64,000 bases of DNA from Volvox africanus (GCA_030268105.1 BSDZ01000078.1:6705501-6769500); one strand, 5' to 3'; shown: positions 36,301 through 49,607, counted from the first letter of the stretch. Notes: generated from the letters alone by a model not told the origin. A program made the numbers and translations.

Positions 36301-39300
36301 CGTGCAGCTGCATTGGTTGGCGATCATCATGCTGCAGTAGCGGCAGTGCCTAAATTGGGAGAGTCGGGGGCCAAAGAGCTGACCGGGCGGCTGGTCAGCT
36401 GCGACCGGCGGATGGCATTAGAGGTGTCGCTATCTGTACTGTGGGCTTATGGGCACCTGGCAGATCCGGAGGACAGGTTGGATCTGCAATTGGTTTCGGA
36501 GCTGGACCTGTGGCTGCTGGTGGGAATGGCTTCGGGATGGACTGGTGACGCGAGGTCACGGACTTGGAGGCCAACAGAGCAGTGGGACGGGCTGCTCCAT
36601 CTGGGGGCGGGCCCCGGCGATGCAGCTGCGTTAGGGCCTACGATGAACCCCACAGCAATTGCTGATCCCACTGACATGCCGTTTCGGGGGATCATGTGCC
36701 GCTTGTGGCGCGTTGTGTTGTTGGGGCTGTGGGCCGCCCGACTTGTAGAACTTGGGAGCCAGGGCGCAGGGCATCTGCCTGGGGACCCGAGCCGCGCCTC
36801 ATCCCCAATCCGAATCCCCCAGCTGCAGCAGTGGATCATGAGAGCGCTTTGGGCTTCGGAGCGCGGTGCGCCGACACTGCTGCCAGGCGTGCTCCTGACG
36901 CTGGCCGCGGAGCTGCCACAGCTGCTGCCACCGTCGCAGTCCCTGGTGGAGCAACAGCAGCGGGCGCGACAGCCGGAGCTTACGACGACGGCGTCAGGGG
37001 GATGGCAGACGGATGCTAAATGCGCTGGTGGTTGTGCAGTTCCGCAGCGCACTGAGGCGGAGATGCCAGAGAGTGGCGGTGTCAGCTTGCCAGTCCTGAG
37101 TCAGATGTCCGCAGGCCAGCTGGTGTCGGTCCTATGGGCCTGCAGTAGGTAAGTGAAGATTGATCTGAAATCATAAGAGACTCCTGTCTGGTGGCCAGCT
37201 GTTCAGGTTAGGCCTGCCCGTTGCGGCTTTTGGAGTTTGGGCCCCGGCGCGAGTCACGGTACGGCTTGGTTCAAACTCCGAAGGCCATCAACACCAGCAG
37301 CACCTGCTGTCGGAAGGCCGGCATGTTTAGTTTTCCTCCGCTCTCCACCAGAAAGGAACGACGATGGAGGGGGGGTATTAACCCTTTTCGTTGGATGGAT
37401 ATACGAAAGCAGTAAGAATGATAGCGAGGGGAGCAAAGGGTTGTCACACACATGTGTCCATTTGAACAATCTGAATTGCTCCAGTCGCTGGCCACTATTG
37501 CAAACGGATTCGTGCCATACCAATGTTCCACATTCTAAGTCCTCCCCCTTACAGGAGGTCCTGCCCAGCCCGAAACGCGTCTGGTGTTTTTTTACCTCTC
37601 CCTTGCCTGAACGCACCCCTCTATCAGCAGCGGTTGTTGAGCCCCAGGCTACCCGGGGTTCCCTTTCTGCCCTGCAGGTACGCGGGATGGCTGGAGGAAC
37701 GGTCGTCAAGGACCCGGAGAAAGAAGTACCGTGTGGCCCGGTATGGATGGCTGGAGCGGCGGCGGGCTGCCTTCAGTGCCGTGCTTGGCGGCATTATCGG
37801 GGGCAATAGCGTCGGCGGCAGACGCGACGTAGCGCGCAGTCTGGCACAACAGATGGCGTGTGTCGCGGCCTCGGCGCTGCGGCTGCTGGCTGCACGAGTG
37901 GCGGTGAGAAATCGTTTAGGTCTGGTGGTGCTGGCGAGGTAACAGTGCGCGCAGTGCATTATTACACGGATACATTTTCAGCAAACTCCCTAACATACCT
38001 GCTGCATTGCTTCCAAAGGTGTGATGGGGTCCGGCGTTTCACTGGAGAGAGGGGAGGGGGGTTGCCCATGGAAGCGGGGCAGCCACACGGGGGTCACCCA
38101 GGGTGGTGTGGATACCAAGATGGTCCCAGGATGTAAGGGAAAGGGTTATGATTCCCAGTTTAGTCGCTGCTGCGGTGCTTGTGCGGTGTAGAGAGTGCGA
38201 GCATTTGAAAGCTATGAAAGCGCGCAGTCCATGTTGCTACCAAAAGCACCTGTTGGTGCGAGGTACCGGGCAGGGGGACTTAGGAATACAGGTGTGGGAA
38301 GGTCGAGACGGGTTAACAACGGACCCCTTGATTCAGTCGGGAGTCACTCTGCTGGCGCCGCATACTTACATACCACCACACGTGGTGGGGGTGGGGGGGG
38401 TGGGGCTGGGGGTTGGGGTTGGGGGTTGGGGTTGGGGGGGTTGGGTGCGGGTGCGGGTGCGGGTGCGGGTGCGGGTGCGGGTGCGGGTGCGGGTGCGGGT
38501 GCGGGTGCGGGTGCGGGTGCGGGTGCGGGTGCGGGTGCGGGTGCGGGTGCGGGTGCGGGTGGTGACGGAGCGCTTTTGCTTCGTTGGCATTCTCTGTCGG
38601 TGTGCGCAGTCTTGCCCGTGCCGCTGGCGTGTATATGTAAGGGGTCTCTGCGTCCCTTCGGTGGACCCGGTCAACATGGAAATTGGTATGAACCACACCA
38701 GCCCTGTGGGGCCCAATGATCCGTCCATGTTGCCCCATATCGCAATTCCCCGCATGACCCGACCCACCCACCGCTTGTGCCTGTGCTTCTTTCAGTCACA
38801 ACCAGGCCTGCATGTTGAGACGGTGCTGGACCTGGTGCTGGACCTGCCGCAACAGCAGCAACCACACAAGCCGAGCTGGCAACACCACCACAGAGACCAG
38901 CAGCGACGACAGGAGGGACAGCCGCCCGCTGCCATGTCTGGGGGTGCATCACCAGCAGCTGCGCCCTCAAAGCCGGCGGGTGACCTCTTGTCGCGCCAGG
39001 ACTTGCTGGCGGCACTGGAGGGCGCCACCACGGTGCTGGAGGGGATGTGCTTTGAGAATGAGGTGGGTAGACAGATGGTTGCATGGCTGGGTAGCCGACT
39101 TGGATGATCCCTCAAACCTTAACAGTCCTGAAATGGGTTTTACGGTAATGCTGAGGTAAGATACCAGACTCTCTACCCCAACGGTGCCCTGGCGCTGATC
39201 ACATGTCCAGGTTCTAACCTTGGTGACCGCCCTATCGACACATCCGGCGGTGAGGTTGCAGGACCTCACCGCCGCACTCCGGATGCTGCAAGATTGGCTA

Positions 39301-42300
39301 CCACCGCGGACCCATACTCCACAGCGTTACAAGCCGGGCGCGATACCGCCGCCGGCAGTGACTGCGGCTACAACACACACAGCGGCAGCGCGACCGCAGC
39401 ATCACACGCACCATCATGATGGCAGCCATGCGGTGGTAGCTGGCAGCGCTGCTCCCGACACCCTTTTCGATCCACTGGCGTTTCCTGGCGGCGCGAGGCC
39501 CGGTGCTGCGAATGCTGTTGCCGGCGCGGCTCCGTCAGGCGCAGTCCAGGCAGCTGCGGGTGGGCGGCCACCTGGGGGCCCGAGTGACGCTGCAGCGGTG
39601 CTGCTTGGGCTGGAGGCGACTGTGTTGCGGCTCCTGGGGGACATGAGGGGGGAGGAGGCGGAGGAGATGCTCAGACTCCAGAGCCTGGGCAGTCGGGGGT
39701 TGCGGCCCAGGCGGGGCTGGTACCGCACGCACCTGCGCCTGCCGCGGCTTGCACGGGGATCCTCCATGGGCACAACTGAACGAGATGAGATACACCAGCA
39801 ACAGCAACAGCAACAGCAACCAAACATGCGGCATCCGGTCTTCCGTGACGAGTCGCAAGGGTTTCACCATCAAGACGGCCAGGACTCGGACGCATCGCGA
39901 GTCGGGGATTCAGGTCCTATAGACAGGTGGCGACATCGGAGCGGCGGGGGATACTCCCCACAACAATCGCTGATGCGGCTGACTCGAAGACTGGCGCACC
40001 CGCTGCCACTTCGCCTGCGGCTGCTGTACCGCCTAGGCCCTAGCGAGAGCGCAGGTAATGAAGCGGATAGGGGATGGGCGCCGCGGGAAGGTGTATGTAG
40101 CCCAGCCGATGGGTCAGTCACCTCAACAGATGGACTAGAACGGATATCTGGAACTGCTGATGGCGACCGCAACACTACGACAGCTGCTGTCGCAATCGGG
40201 GGAAACAGCAACTGCGGCGGCAATATGACGAGGCGCGGCATCGGCACACACATGCGCAGCCTGGAGCTACAGCTGCGCCATCAGCAACGATTGTACGAAG
40301 ATGAGACCGTATGGCGCTACGGCACCTCTGACCTGCTGGACTTGCTGGAGGCGATGGGCGCTGCTGCAAAGGCGGGTTGCCCCCGGCCCCGATGCGTTAC
40401 GGTGCGCTGCCTGCTCAACGCGCTTGCACTACGATGGCTCCGGAGCGGCGTCGTACAGGGTGACGTTCGCGCGCTCATCGCCACGCTGTGCCGCCTAGGC
40501 TGGCGACCCCGTGCTGCGGTGACTGTCTTCACCACCGCGTGGAGGCCCTTCGTGGTGCTGGCGCCGCAGAGCGTCAGTGACGCGGCGGTGGCAGGTATGG
40601 CGCAGGTACTTGGTTGCCTGATCAGCCATGATTTCGTGTGCCACCCTGGCGGTCGTGCCGCTGCCGCAGCGGAGGGCGGTATGGCGTGGCCCAAGCTGCG
40701 CCGCTTCTGGGTAAACCTGCTTGCTTTGGCCTCGGCACGCTTGCAAACGGGTGGACTACAGCTGCCAGACGGTGCCGTGGTCAAGCCGGCCGCCGGTGGC
40801 AACCCGGCGGTGCAGCCCGTGCTGTCTGATGCTACAGCTACCGGGACGTCGGCGCAATACCGTTCCGTGGGGCTGGATGAATCGGCCTCGGCCATCATCG
40901 GTGCCGGTCTCCGGGCCAGGGCTGGGGCTAGTGGGGCTGATGGACACGCGGTGGTACCTGCCCCATCGCTGCCGCCATCGGCACTGTCGGCACGGTCGCT
41001 GGTGCGGCTGGTGTGGTCCAGTGGCCGACAAGGTGCCCGGGTGCCGCAGTTACTGGGCACAGCATGTCGGGTGCTGCTTCCATGGCTACCTCAACTGCAT
41101 CCCGGTGTGGTCGGGGCTCTGGCGTGGGGCCTGGGCCAGCCGCGCTTCTGTGCGCCCCGAATGAACACCGCACTGCTGTCGCTGCTTAGGCGCTGGCTGG
41201 TGGCTGCCGAGGACAGCGGCGGCGGGGACGATACAGAAGGCTACGATTGCAACTGGTGCGTAGTGTGTGGGAAAGCAGGTTCGTTATCCTCAGGGGTCTT
41301 GAGGCTGCTGGGGTATAGTTCCATGAGCAGCGGACGCAGGGGATAGGGAACAGAGGGGGAAGCGCGCTGCTGCATGGACAACATAACCGCATGGAGGTAC
41401 GCACCAGGGCTTACGCCCAGTTCTGGATGTCAAAACTGGCATGTCGTCTCTCTTAATGCACTCTTAAGGCACGCACTCTTTAATTTCTCGTATTACATTT
41501 GTTCATCTTTTTTCCGGGCCAAACCCACTTGCAGGACCGCCGCATGCCGAATAGCGACCGCGCTGCTGCAACTGCGCCACATCTCCGCCTCCACCCCTGA
41601 GTTAGCGAGCCTGCTGCGTCACATCACATCACGACTGCAGCGCCACAACCGTTATCGTAATCGTGGCTGCCAGAGGTCCCCTTACAGCCAAGCCGCACAT
41701 CAGGATTACAGCGCCGGTGGGGGCTGGGGGCGCACGCAGGCCTCGATGGAGGCTGTGCGACGTGGCCGCGGTGATATCTGGTCCTGGCCTGATGGATTGG
41801 CACCAGAGATGGCAGCGACAAGTAACCGGAGCCCATGCTGCCGGACCGCAGCCCCAGGTAATAGCAACAAGTGGAAGGCTGTACATGGAAGGCTGGGTAG
41901 CACCACGGGGCCACTGTCCCTTCACGAGGTCGTCAACCCTCGTGCTTTAGCCAACCTGCTGTGGGCTCTACATTCGGAGCTCGGCCCCATACACAGTGCC
42001 AGCAGTACTGCTAGGCCGGGCGGCAGAGGGGCGCGCCGCCGGCTGCGCTTGCTGGCGTCTCGGTCTGCCCCCATTGTGGGTTGCCGCGCAGGTCCCACCT
42101 TTTCATCCCCAAGCCAACGCGAATCCACCGCCTCTCTGTCAGATTCCACGGCCTGTGCTGGATGTGCCCCGACCGGCAGTGACTCTCCCGTCAGCGGCTG
42201 GGGTATACGGACCCCTGCTGGTGCAGCGGATGGCCAGAGCCTCCGTCGCCGGGGCCCCACTCTGTTGGAGGAGCACCCGGAGCTCTTCCGAAGTGCAGCC

Positions 42301-42977
42301 GCCTTCCTGGCGCGGAGGTCCGCAGACCTGCCGCCCGTATCCCTGCTGCAGCTGCTGCAGGTGTGTTTTCTGTGGGCGAGGATATATTTGGTGCAAAGGA
42401 AAGACAAGGCTAACGACAGCGCACCATGAGGCACATGGGAAGCATGAAAGCATTGCTCGTGCATGCGTGTGCTTTTTCTGTATCAGAACTCGAGGGCGGC
42501 TGTGGTATGAGTGAATGTTTATAGGCTTTGGAGTAGGCTGTGGATATGTGAAGAAATTTGAGAGTTTGTGCAGGGCTGGATGGAGGAGCAACCCGTATTT
42601 AGAAATTATAAATTCACTACACATAGGGCTTTATTCGGATCCTGTTGTGATACCGCTGAGGACCCACCGACACGAATGACCAATCCCAGCCCCGTCCCCG
42701 GGTTCCCTGCGACCGCCTGCTCGTTCAGATCATGGCCTTCAGCCGGCCGCCCGGCCGATTGGTGTCTCCCACCTTCCTGGACGCTTTCGGTCGCCTTGTG
42801 GAGGTGCGGCCCCGCTGGCTGCTGCAAAGCGAAGCGCAGGCGAGGACGGTACTTGAGTGCTACCGCCGTCTGGGCTGGTGGCCAGTGGGTCAGGTTGAGG
42901 AAATTGGTAGCCGCATGGAGGAGCTACGCCGAGCGCCATGGCGACATAAGCCACAGTTTGGGGACGGAGTGTTTTGA
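31899..42977 (+). CDS. giant OPR/FASTK-like helical-repeat protein, probable organelle RNA factor
   Basis: Nine exons, 31899-33241, 33790-34435, 35034-35456, 35803-37148, 37678-37903, 38796-39062, 39211-41255, 41535-42360 and 42729-42977, total 7,371 coding bases, 2,456 residues, all in phase. The N terminus is Arg/Ser/Ala-rich with few acids, suggesting organelle import. Leucine-rich helical repeats recall algal OPR and FASTK-like proteins. There is an N-terminal-type motif SLEHLYGILDVHWDSLEARL, then repeated LWA signatures: LSVLWAYGHL, LVSVLWACSR, LVRLVWSSGR and ALANLLWALHSELG. The last exon ends in EAQARTVLECYRRLGWWP. Long Gln, Ala, Pro and Gly low-complexity linkers separate them. Known OPR proteins bind plastid or mitochondrial RNAs and control processing, stability or translation; the specific RNA is unknown. 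The exon 2 end is the weakest point, since GTGAGC after 34192 is another in-phase donor. No RAP domain was seen. Confidence 0.7.
33313..33394 (+). repeat. (CAGGGA)n hexamer array, about 13.5 copies, intron 1 of the giant gene
   Basis: An uninterrupted CAGGGA repeat runs through positions 33313-33394, shortly after the exon 1 donor at 33242. G-runs of three recur every six bases on the sense strand. Confidence 0.95.
38398..38562 (+). repeat. G-rich array: GGGGTT-type units then (GGGTGC)19, intron 5 of the giant gene
   Basis: Irregular GGGGTTGGGG units (38398-38442) lead into 19 perfect GGGTGC copies (38443-38556). The array is on the sense strand of the intron between exons 5 and 6. The open frames across it (Gly-Ala or Val-Arg repeats) are artefacts. 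It is strongly G-quadruplex-prone. Confidence 0.95.
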
Positions 42978-43529
42978 CGGGGGTTAGGGGTTCCAAGCTG
43001 GACGGATGGAGTGATGGAAAGGGGAAAGTGTTTTGTTGTACGAGGGCTCCTGTTGGTGCGTTTGGCAGAGACGCTTTGTGCACACGATGTTCAATCCGAT
43101 AGTGCGAGCAGTTTGTTCTGGGCGTTACTTGAGATGCGTGGCATGTCATCGTTGAGGTGTGTCGTCAATACGGGTGGGTGGAGCTACACACGCGGTCTTG
43201 TCGGGATGAAGGAATGCTGTTATGGCAATCGTATATGAACCCCCACCGATGACATCTGATGTATACACGACTATGGGGAGGGGAGGATAATCCTTGGTAG
43301 TTCCGTTTTGGTCGGTACGTGATGAACTAAACATATCTTGTCAACTGCCTTCGGACACCAGCGACTAAGGGCAGCATCTTGGACCCATTATCCATTCATC
43401 AGGCTCCCTAACACAGGCTACCCCCTTCCTCCAGTAACTGTAGTAGGCTGCAGCATCCTCCAGCCTCTTTGATTATGCGGTTTCCACCGAGGCACCCTCC
43501 GATAGGTGCGTCAGCGCCAGTTATTTCCA

Positions 43530-43534
43530 TGTAA
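43530..43534 (+). terminator. putative poly(A) signal TGTAA of the giant gene
   Basis: This TGTAA lies about 550 bases after the stop at 42977, within the range of long volvocine 3' UTRs. Confidence 0.3.
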
Positions 43535-45517
43535 TGATCTGAGAGCCCCAAGTAGCGGCTTTTCCGCTGTTTTTCGGGGCCGGCATAGTAATGGGTTTCA
43601 TCTGGCCCCTCTGACCGGCCCGGTTGTATCACTGTTCCGGGGTATTAGTAAGCTAATAAAAGCGGTTTCGTTCCCTCCTTACCCTCAGGAGCTCATAACG
43701 GTCTTTTTTCTTCATCCTCATTCTCTGGATAGCTGTCGGTATCCCATCTGGGACTTATGGGGAATGCATGGTGGTCACTACATAGCATCGGCTTCACCTT
43801 AGCTTGTTCTCTGGTTGTTGTCGTTTGTTCTAACATCTCCTAACTACTATACTGTCGGCAAGATACCGATATCCCCATGGGGTTGTCTTTGGCATACAGC
43901 GGCATTGAAGGAAGGATGCGTTGTGGACTTTGTGGAGAGTGACAGAGCAGATATGCACTTTCTGCTCTGGAAAGTGTGTTGTGCATCCATGTGGGATGAC
44001 TATTTCCCCAAACCTTCCGAAGTGCTTTCAAAAGTTGTTGTAAGCTGGGAACTAAGGCCTCTGAAATCAGATTCAGACGATCCACTCAGGTTAAAGCTTT
44101 ATCAAATTGGTATGTTACAGCGGTGCAGGCGTTCCTAATAAACAATTATAAATTTGCGGTGTCAAGGAAGCTTTCATCTTTCCAGTGCCTAAAAGCAGCA
44201 ATACGACCTGAACACTCCGGGTTCCATCGCAGCAACAATCTTCATCGGCCTGTCGATGAGTAAGCCTCTTTCATCTCACATATATCTCCCTCACTTATTT
44301 ATCTCCATATGATAGAAAAGGGGTTCTTATTCCAAGCTATTAAGGGCTGGTAACATGCGGGTGTCGGTAATTCGGCACTGGTAACAAGCCTAACACCCGG
44401 ATGCAAAAGCCTTGACAAGTTATCATGAGTAGCTGAAAGCGTTTATCATAGGGTTTCTAATTACTTAACGATTCCCGTCTCCCAGATGGCACATGCGGAT
44501 GCACAGTCTGCCCGGCTGTAACGGTTGTGCAAGCATAATGACAATTTTCCTTCTGCAATAGCTATTTAACTTATAAGTAGCAATTAATTGCAAAACAATA
44601 TTGTGGCCTTCTCGTGTCTTACAGTGACAAGCTCATGGACCGAACTCTTACCCTTTAAAACGGAAAAGACCCCAAAGCGCATCAAGTGCGTTCTACGCTA
44701 CACCAATAACAAAATTTTATTGAATATTGTATAGCTAATGGCAGATACAATTTTTTCTGCATGGAAACCGCTGGTATAGCAAGATAAAAGAAATCCAGTT
44801 ATCGCTGGGCCTTATGAAAGGGTTCCATCATCCAACCCGATCAGGATTTGCTCACGCACAGAACCAACGATAACCCCGGCGTGTTGAATTTTCCTTGCAA
44901 CGTCGAAGTCAGCTTATTAAAATCGAAATCCGCCATATCCGCCAACGCCTCCAAGATAACAATTGGCGGCGCAATTGGGTTACCGGTAGCGCTTTTTATA
45001 CACAAGACCCTATCTAATACTTTACAACAAGCTTAGAACTAACGGGTAAGCATAATTGATCTAATTTTAAGGCTAAGTCTGACGGTAAACGGTTTAGTCG
45101 CGGTCCAAGAAGTCACTGTTGCCCCTGGCGCTGGAATAGTCACTTGATTTTATCTTCCATTTCATAATAATGCAAGAATTGTGGCATATGAGGCACATGC
45201 GACTCTGTTGAACTTTTTCTGTTGGAATCTGCCTCGGCTTATACCCACGCTGATAACCCTCACAATCATTGTCGGATTTCCTGCGTGTTATTCGATGAAA
45301 TGCAGTGACATAAGGTTTGACTAAATGACCAAACTAGTCCTGGACCCAATACGTGTCCTAAGGTGAGTGCTTGGGTAACCTGTCCTCGAGAACATTTATA
45401 ACTGAATTTTAAGAGTGCGCGACATGGTCCAAATTGGACCTTAGCTTGCGGGATGCTTGTTTAGCAGGCAAGTTGCTAAATGCCCACTTATGTCCGCCCT
45501 GCAGTGCATGGGAGCAG
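43535..45517. other. AT-richer intergenic region, no gene seen
   Basis: A frame at 43815-44138 has some protein-like composition (DRADMHFLLWKVC) but no acceptable start, splice context or family motif. The rest is AT-rich. The 3' end should carry the promoter of the CCT gene. Confidence 0.5.
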
Positions 45518-47244
45518 ATGGGCGGCAGCGCGTTTTCAAGTGATGACACACATCTGGATGATCCCGACACCTTCACGCTCGACTTAAGCAGCTGGGAGGC
45601 CCGTCTCAAGCCCCTTAACCCTCCATTTACATCTCAGGTTGAAACGAATATCTTTGCATCCCTCTTCAACCCCGTCGAGTTTGGCTTCCCATTCTTGCCA
45701 ACCTGCTGCTTGCAACCGGCTGGAGGTAGTTTTTTGCCTGAGGGGCCCCAGGTGGTACCGCTCTGCCCATCCGTATCGGCAGGGTGCATGGACCACCATC
45801 AAAACAGCGACGGCGCCTGCGGAACAGCTGACTGCGTTACCATGGACGACGCAACTCAGGGTAGCCACATGGATGAGGACATGCACATGTCCATCCAATT
45901 TTCCGACGCAGAGCCTGCCCCGTCGGCCTCGCCTACAAGCAGTGAGGCTGGCATCGTGCCAGACTTTGAGGCCGGCTGCAGCCCACAGATACCCCAAGAT
46001 CAGCATTTGAGTGCATTCACCACCACCTGCGGCTCATCCCCCCACACCCACTCCCATTCCAAGACGCAGAGTCGGCTGAATACCCCTGATGCCCATGGCC
46101 CCACTTTAATCAGTCCCAACCTGCCGCTACTCCCAGTCCTCCCGGCGAGTATGTCAATACCATGCCCAGCGCTTCCTTCGTCTTTGTTTGTGCCCATCTG
46201 TCAGCCGCATGGGGGTCCGCCTACTGCAACCACCAGCTGCAATGGATCTGTCCTATGCAAGCAAGGTGAGTGTGAGTCGGGGCGTGACGGAAATAGTGGG
46301 GTGCTGGTTCCCTGAGTCCTGGCGTTAGGGAACAGAACCCGCAAATCCACCGCCGCGATTTAGCGCATTTCCGCCCTCAATTGGAGTCGACCCTTCCGCT
46401 TTTATCCCATGCCTCTTTCCTGTCGGATGTACCCAATCTCAATGGGTACCGTCCATAATCCCGTTTTTGCCTTGCTCACGTGCGTAGAAACAGTGAGCCT
46501 GATCAAAGTGGAGGAGCTCGAGCACCAACACCAGCAGCACATTGTTGGATCGCTTCCTGTCGCAGCGTCAACCGGGCAGCAGCCCATGGTCTCAGGCAGC
46601 GCAACTGCCACCGCAGGGGGGCGGCAAATTGCCACGGGGCAATCATTGTCGGGCCGGGCGCACGGGTCGTCCGCAGCCACCGCGGGGCACTCCCAGCACC
46701 AGCAACCCCAGCAGTCCGGTACACCAGTGTACGTACGTACGAGGGCGGAATGCCTGGAGCGTTACCGGCAAAAGAAGGCGCGGCGGCTGTACACAAAAAA
46801 GATTCGATACCAGCTACGGAAGATTAACGCGGACAAGCGGCCCAGGATTAAAGGCCGCTTTGTTAAAAAGGTGCGATAGGGGGCTGCTGTTCGCCACAAT
46901 AGGCTCACCCCTGTCTGTTATGTTACCAGAAACAAGCAATAGATGTTTGGATCTGTGGCATACAGTGCGCTGATCGTATTTGAGACACGCCGAGGAGTCC
47001 TTCATGCTGTCAGCTGGGCCCGTGCATGTGATCCTCACCCCTGTTGATGTAACGGCGATCCATCTCAAATCATTTCCTTATTCTGCGCCACGCTGCAACT
47101 CCCATGCGCAACGCTTCAACCATGTGCTGATACCAATAGGAGGAGCTTGCGGAGTTCTTGGCAGCGCAACGGGGCACGGGCGGCGCTGCTGCGAGGGAGG
47201 ACCCCTACTACGGGTTTGGCGCCATGGACAGCGATGACGAGTAG
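45518..47244 (+). CDS. CCT-domain protein (CONSTANS/TOC1-type motif), no B-box seen
   Basis: Three exons, 45518-46265, 46488-46870 and 47140-47244, in consistent phase, give 411 residues from the first in-frame ATG. The CCT domain lies at about residues 334-376 and spans [31 protein letters not shown] and RIKGRFVKK; it matches the nuclear-targeting and DNA/NF-Y-binding motif of CONSTANS, TOC1 and related plant and algal regulators. Exon 3 continues [10 protein letters not shown] and ends in an acidic FGAMDSDDE tail. The 330-residue N-terminal part is rich in Ser, Pro, Thr, His and Asp and shows no zinc-binding B-box Cys/His pattern or receiver domain, so this is a CCT-only (CMF-like) protein. 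Likely role: transcriptional control, perhaps light or circadian response, by family analogy. An upstream exon cannot be excluded, because the frame is open for about 100 bases before the ATG. Confidence 0.85.
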
Positions 47245-49600
47245 GGTCTGGTTTCGCTTACTGGAGCGAACTCATCTGACCAATACAGGGCGTCCTCCTT
47301 TCTGCTCTGTCCGCACCACATAGGGCCCGGCCAAGCTTCTGCGGCCCCTGGGGACAGCTGGCGGGTGCCTCAACCTATGTTGCAAGGCGCAGCTGGACAC
47401 GGAATATGCTGTGGTACTGCCATGCGCGATTGCAAAGACCTAATTCTTCGAGGCAATGGTAATTGAGAGGGAGCGGGGAGGGAGAGGGGAGGTGGAGTTT
47501 TGTGCATATGGAGTAAGGATCTGTTGCTTCTCGTTGTGGTGAGTGTAGAGAGCGGTGCTGGGCGGAAGACGGATGTGGTGCCAATGTATAAGGCGCCATG
47601 CCGTTCCTTCAGTCCAGGTGGGGAAGAATAAATTCGTGGGTAGCAATGCATTGGAGTTTTGCGCCTATCTGAGCTTCAGGAGGAAAAAGCTCATAGGAGT
47701 GTTGAGGGATTTCACACGGTCGGGTACACGCAATTATCCAGCTGGCGGATTCGAAGCAAGGGGCAAGTTGTGGCAATTATAACTGAACTGCGGACAGCAC
47801 ATTACCGATTTCAGGGATAAGATATAGTTGTTGCACCCGCTGCCGGCGGATCTGCTCAAGAGGATTGCAGTGTACTTGCATTTAAACGGTCAGTGGTGGA
47901 ACCCTAATGTTAACCGGTCTCGGCGACACATGCCCGCCTGGCCTGAAGACCCAAGCACGGATGATCGCGAGTTATCGAAATAGATTGCGGTTGATGACGC
48001 AACCACGGTTTTACCGGCACATTGCACTTGACGGATAACCGATCGCTTTAAGGACGTGGTTAGTTACAACGTCTAAGTCGTTGCATGCCGGGGCTATGCA
48101 CGCCTTCCCTTATGATTAAAGGGGCACTTACCCAGGTGGGAGGGGGCCGAAGTAATTCGGTGGGACATTTTTAATCGGGGGCGAGCAATCTGCTGGGCAT
48201 ACCAGTGCCGTTCTTGGTCACTGGCTTAAGGTTTGTTCGCCCTCGATCGGTTTGTATCTATGTGAGTGTGTATAGATCAATGGTTGTAGCACTGCATTGC
48301 TCGGATACCATGACTCATTAGGCAGTGTTAATACTACATATGTACTGTTGCCTCCTGCATTCGTGTGCCGTGTCAATTCACGACGGGGTCGCGAAGCGTG
48401 GCTGGCTAGTTCGCGGTCCTACGATTGGTTGGTTGCGATTGATACTGGCCTATCCCGTCATTCTATCATGATAGCAAGGTGGACGTGGCACCCGAAGACG
48501 GCGCGTAAGGGATGCCATGTTCGCACAGAACAACAATTTTTGGGACACCTGTGGCTTCAGGTGCAGCTGCGAAAGGTACTGGCACTGGGACATGTACTTA
48601 CTGTTACGTGCATGTCCCGAACTTGCGCCGATCGTCACTCCTACTTCAGATTTATGCGTATGTGTTGCGTCTTTTCAATGATTGCGGCTTGGAGACGCAG
48701 GCAAACCGTGTGGCATTCCATGAGGTTATGGATGTTTGGACAGGAAATCGGTTTGTGACGTCTGGGCACGTCCCTGGTTAGGGGAGCCTGGTCAGCCCGT
48801 TCCTGGCTGGCTTGCCACGGCGACGGCTGTCGCACCGGTGCTGGACCACATCTGTCTGGTGTACAGTACGAATGTCAAATCACCACGCTCGTAGTCGAAC
48901 GGGGGTCAGGCCATAGGCCAGCCTAACAGCCTTCCACACGATGCAGTGGGTATTAATTCAATGGTTTTACATACTGTCTCGTCGTTACGTTCGTACGCGA
49001 CGTTTGCCAATGTTCATTTCGTGTCCAAGTGTGGTACAGGAATCAAGGGGCATGACCTGCGATGTTCACTGTTCTCTTTATCAGAGGCATTTGGTTCGTG
49101 ACGTGACGTGCTTAGTTCGTGGGTGGACCGTCTCTGTGGTACGAACTTGGTTGCACCAGCACGGTACGAGCCTTGCTTGACGTTCTGTAAAGCAGTAACG
49201 GCATCATTGAATCCCTGATATGGATACCTCGGGATACCAAGCGTATGCAGCACATCGCGTCCTGCACCCCAGACCCGAAGAATAACGTGAATACCAAGAG
49301 AGGATTATATGCCAGAATATAGGTCACCCCTGCAACCGGGCAGCAGGTACTAATCGCGTAATATATCACGCAGGATATCACCAATCACCACGGATGTGGG
49401 AATCCAACATCATCTTTGACCCCGCCATGGCCATTCATCCGGGGTTGAGAAGGCAAGGGAGCGGAACTTCCACACGTATCCCTGAATTTCCCGCACACTA
49501 TCATGACGCGTCGACGTCCGTTGTGTGTGTGTCCTCAAAATAGCACAACTCGGAGCGAGTACTGCGGCCCTCCTTAAAAATATACTGGAACGAAGCCTCG
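47245..49600. other. gene-poor spacer
   Basis: Includes the CCT 3' UTR. A + frame ending at 48781 contains a protein-like stretch (LETQANRVAFHEVMDVW) but no phase-compatible partner exons. I cannot support a gene. Confidence 0.4.
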
Positions 49601-49607
49601 TATTCGC

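Noticed and set aside
38195..38771. Gly-Ala, Val-Arg, His-Pro and Arg-Thr repeat proteins on both strands
   Set aside because: All frames through the GGGTGC array stay open because the repeat is six bases long. The region is an intron between in-phase exons.
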